This document shows positions 13,181 to 13,192 of a stretch of DNA of 13,192 nt, piece after piece. The translations under genes and the position numbers were made by a program. The stretch lies in the NCBI GenBank assembly GCA_020433785.1, contig JAGRCC010000619.1:1-13192 (forward strand), given 5' to 3'. The notes below the pieces were generated by a model. It had not been told where the DNA came from. It made no database searches and was given only the letters and a program-made list of their open reading frames with translations. Within the stretch, counting starts at the first letter, position 1, and every line of letters begins with the position of its first letter. Origin of the DNA: Anaerolineae bacterium (lineage in GTDB: Bacteria; Chloroflexota; Anaerolineae; 4572-78; J111).

Positions 13181-13192
13181 ATGAAACGGTTA
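13181..13192 (+). CDS. Start of next gene, cut by the window end
   Basis: ATG at 13181 is preceded by GAGGA (13171-13175), and the visible codons read MKRL. In-frame ATG at 13175 is an alternative start. Its position 70 bp after the fusion-protein gene suggests a transporter ATPase or permease of the same export system, but too little is present to tell. Confidence 0.45.

Overview
The window looks like a chromosomal segment of a member of the Chloroflexota (Anaerolineae-like). This is inferred from protein style: a glycosyltransferase with a C-terminal beta-sandwich of a type I associate with that phylum, a very large PDZ/multi-TM/multi-GAF histidine kinase, and a HlyD-like lipoprotein built of 26-residue coiled-coil repeats. 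No rRNA or tRNA is present to confirm it. Base composition is close to balanced, and no phage, CRISPR or complete insertion sequence is seen.

Layout. (1) 1-878: the 3' end of dnaE (DNA polymerase III alpha), with an OB-fold, a low-complexity Pro/Gly/Ser/Asn linker and a small C-terminal domain. (2) 879-2157: a 1.28-kb repeat-rich spacer. It holds a REP-like inverted repeat, two miniature transposon-like elements each with terminal inverted repeats and a perfect 8-bp target duplication, an array of eight 21-bp repeats, and then a consensus promoter, a roughly 250-nt leader or small RNA and a strong intrinsic terminator just ahead of the next gene. (3) 2158-3306: a group III phosphofructokinase whose residues predict use of pyrophosphate. 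(4) 3307-3937: a spacer with another large palindromic repeat, a perfect hairpin and a promoter. (5) 3938-8008: a 1356-residue membrane sensor histidine kinase. (6) Converging on it, 10682 down to 8014: a NUDIX hydrolase and a GT39-type membrane glycosyltransferase, probably one operon. (7) 10865-11254: a single-domain response regulator, divergent from the NUDIX gene and closed by a good terminator. (8) 11311-11667: a regulatory spacer with two candidate promoters, a terminator-like leader hairpin and short direct repeats. (9) 11668-13110: a lipoprotein membrane-fusion (HlyD/MacA-like) protein, followed by the first codons of another gene, probably its transporter partner.

The genes do not form one pathway. 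They are housekeeping (dnaE, pfp), signalling (kinase, receiver) and envelope or export functions (glycosyltransferase, fusion protein). The least ordinary parts are the spacer upstream of the phosphofructokinase, with two clear target-site duplications and a terminator inside the leader, and the repeat architecture of the fusion protein. I did not find a clearly new multi-gene system.
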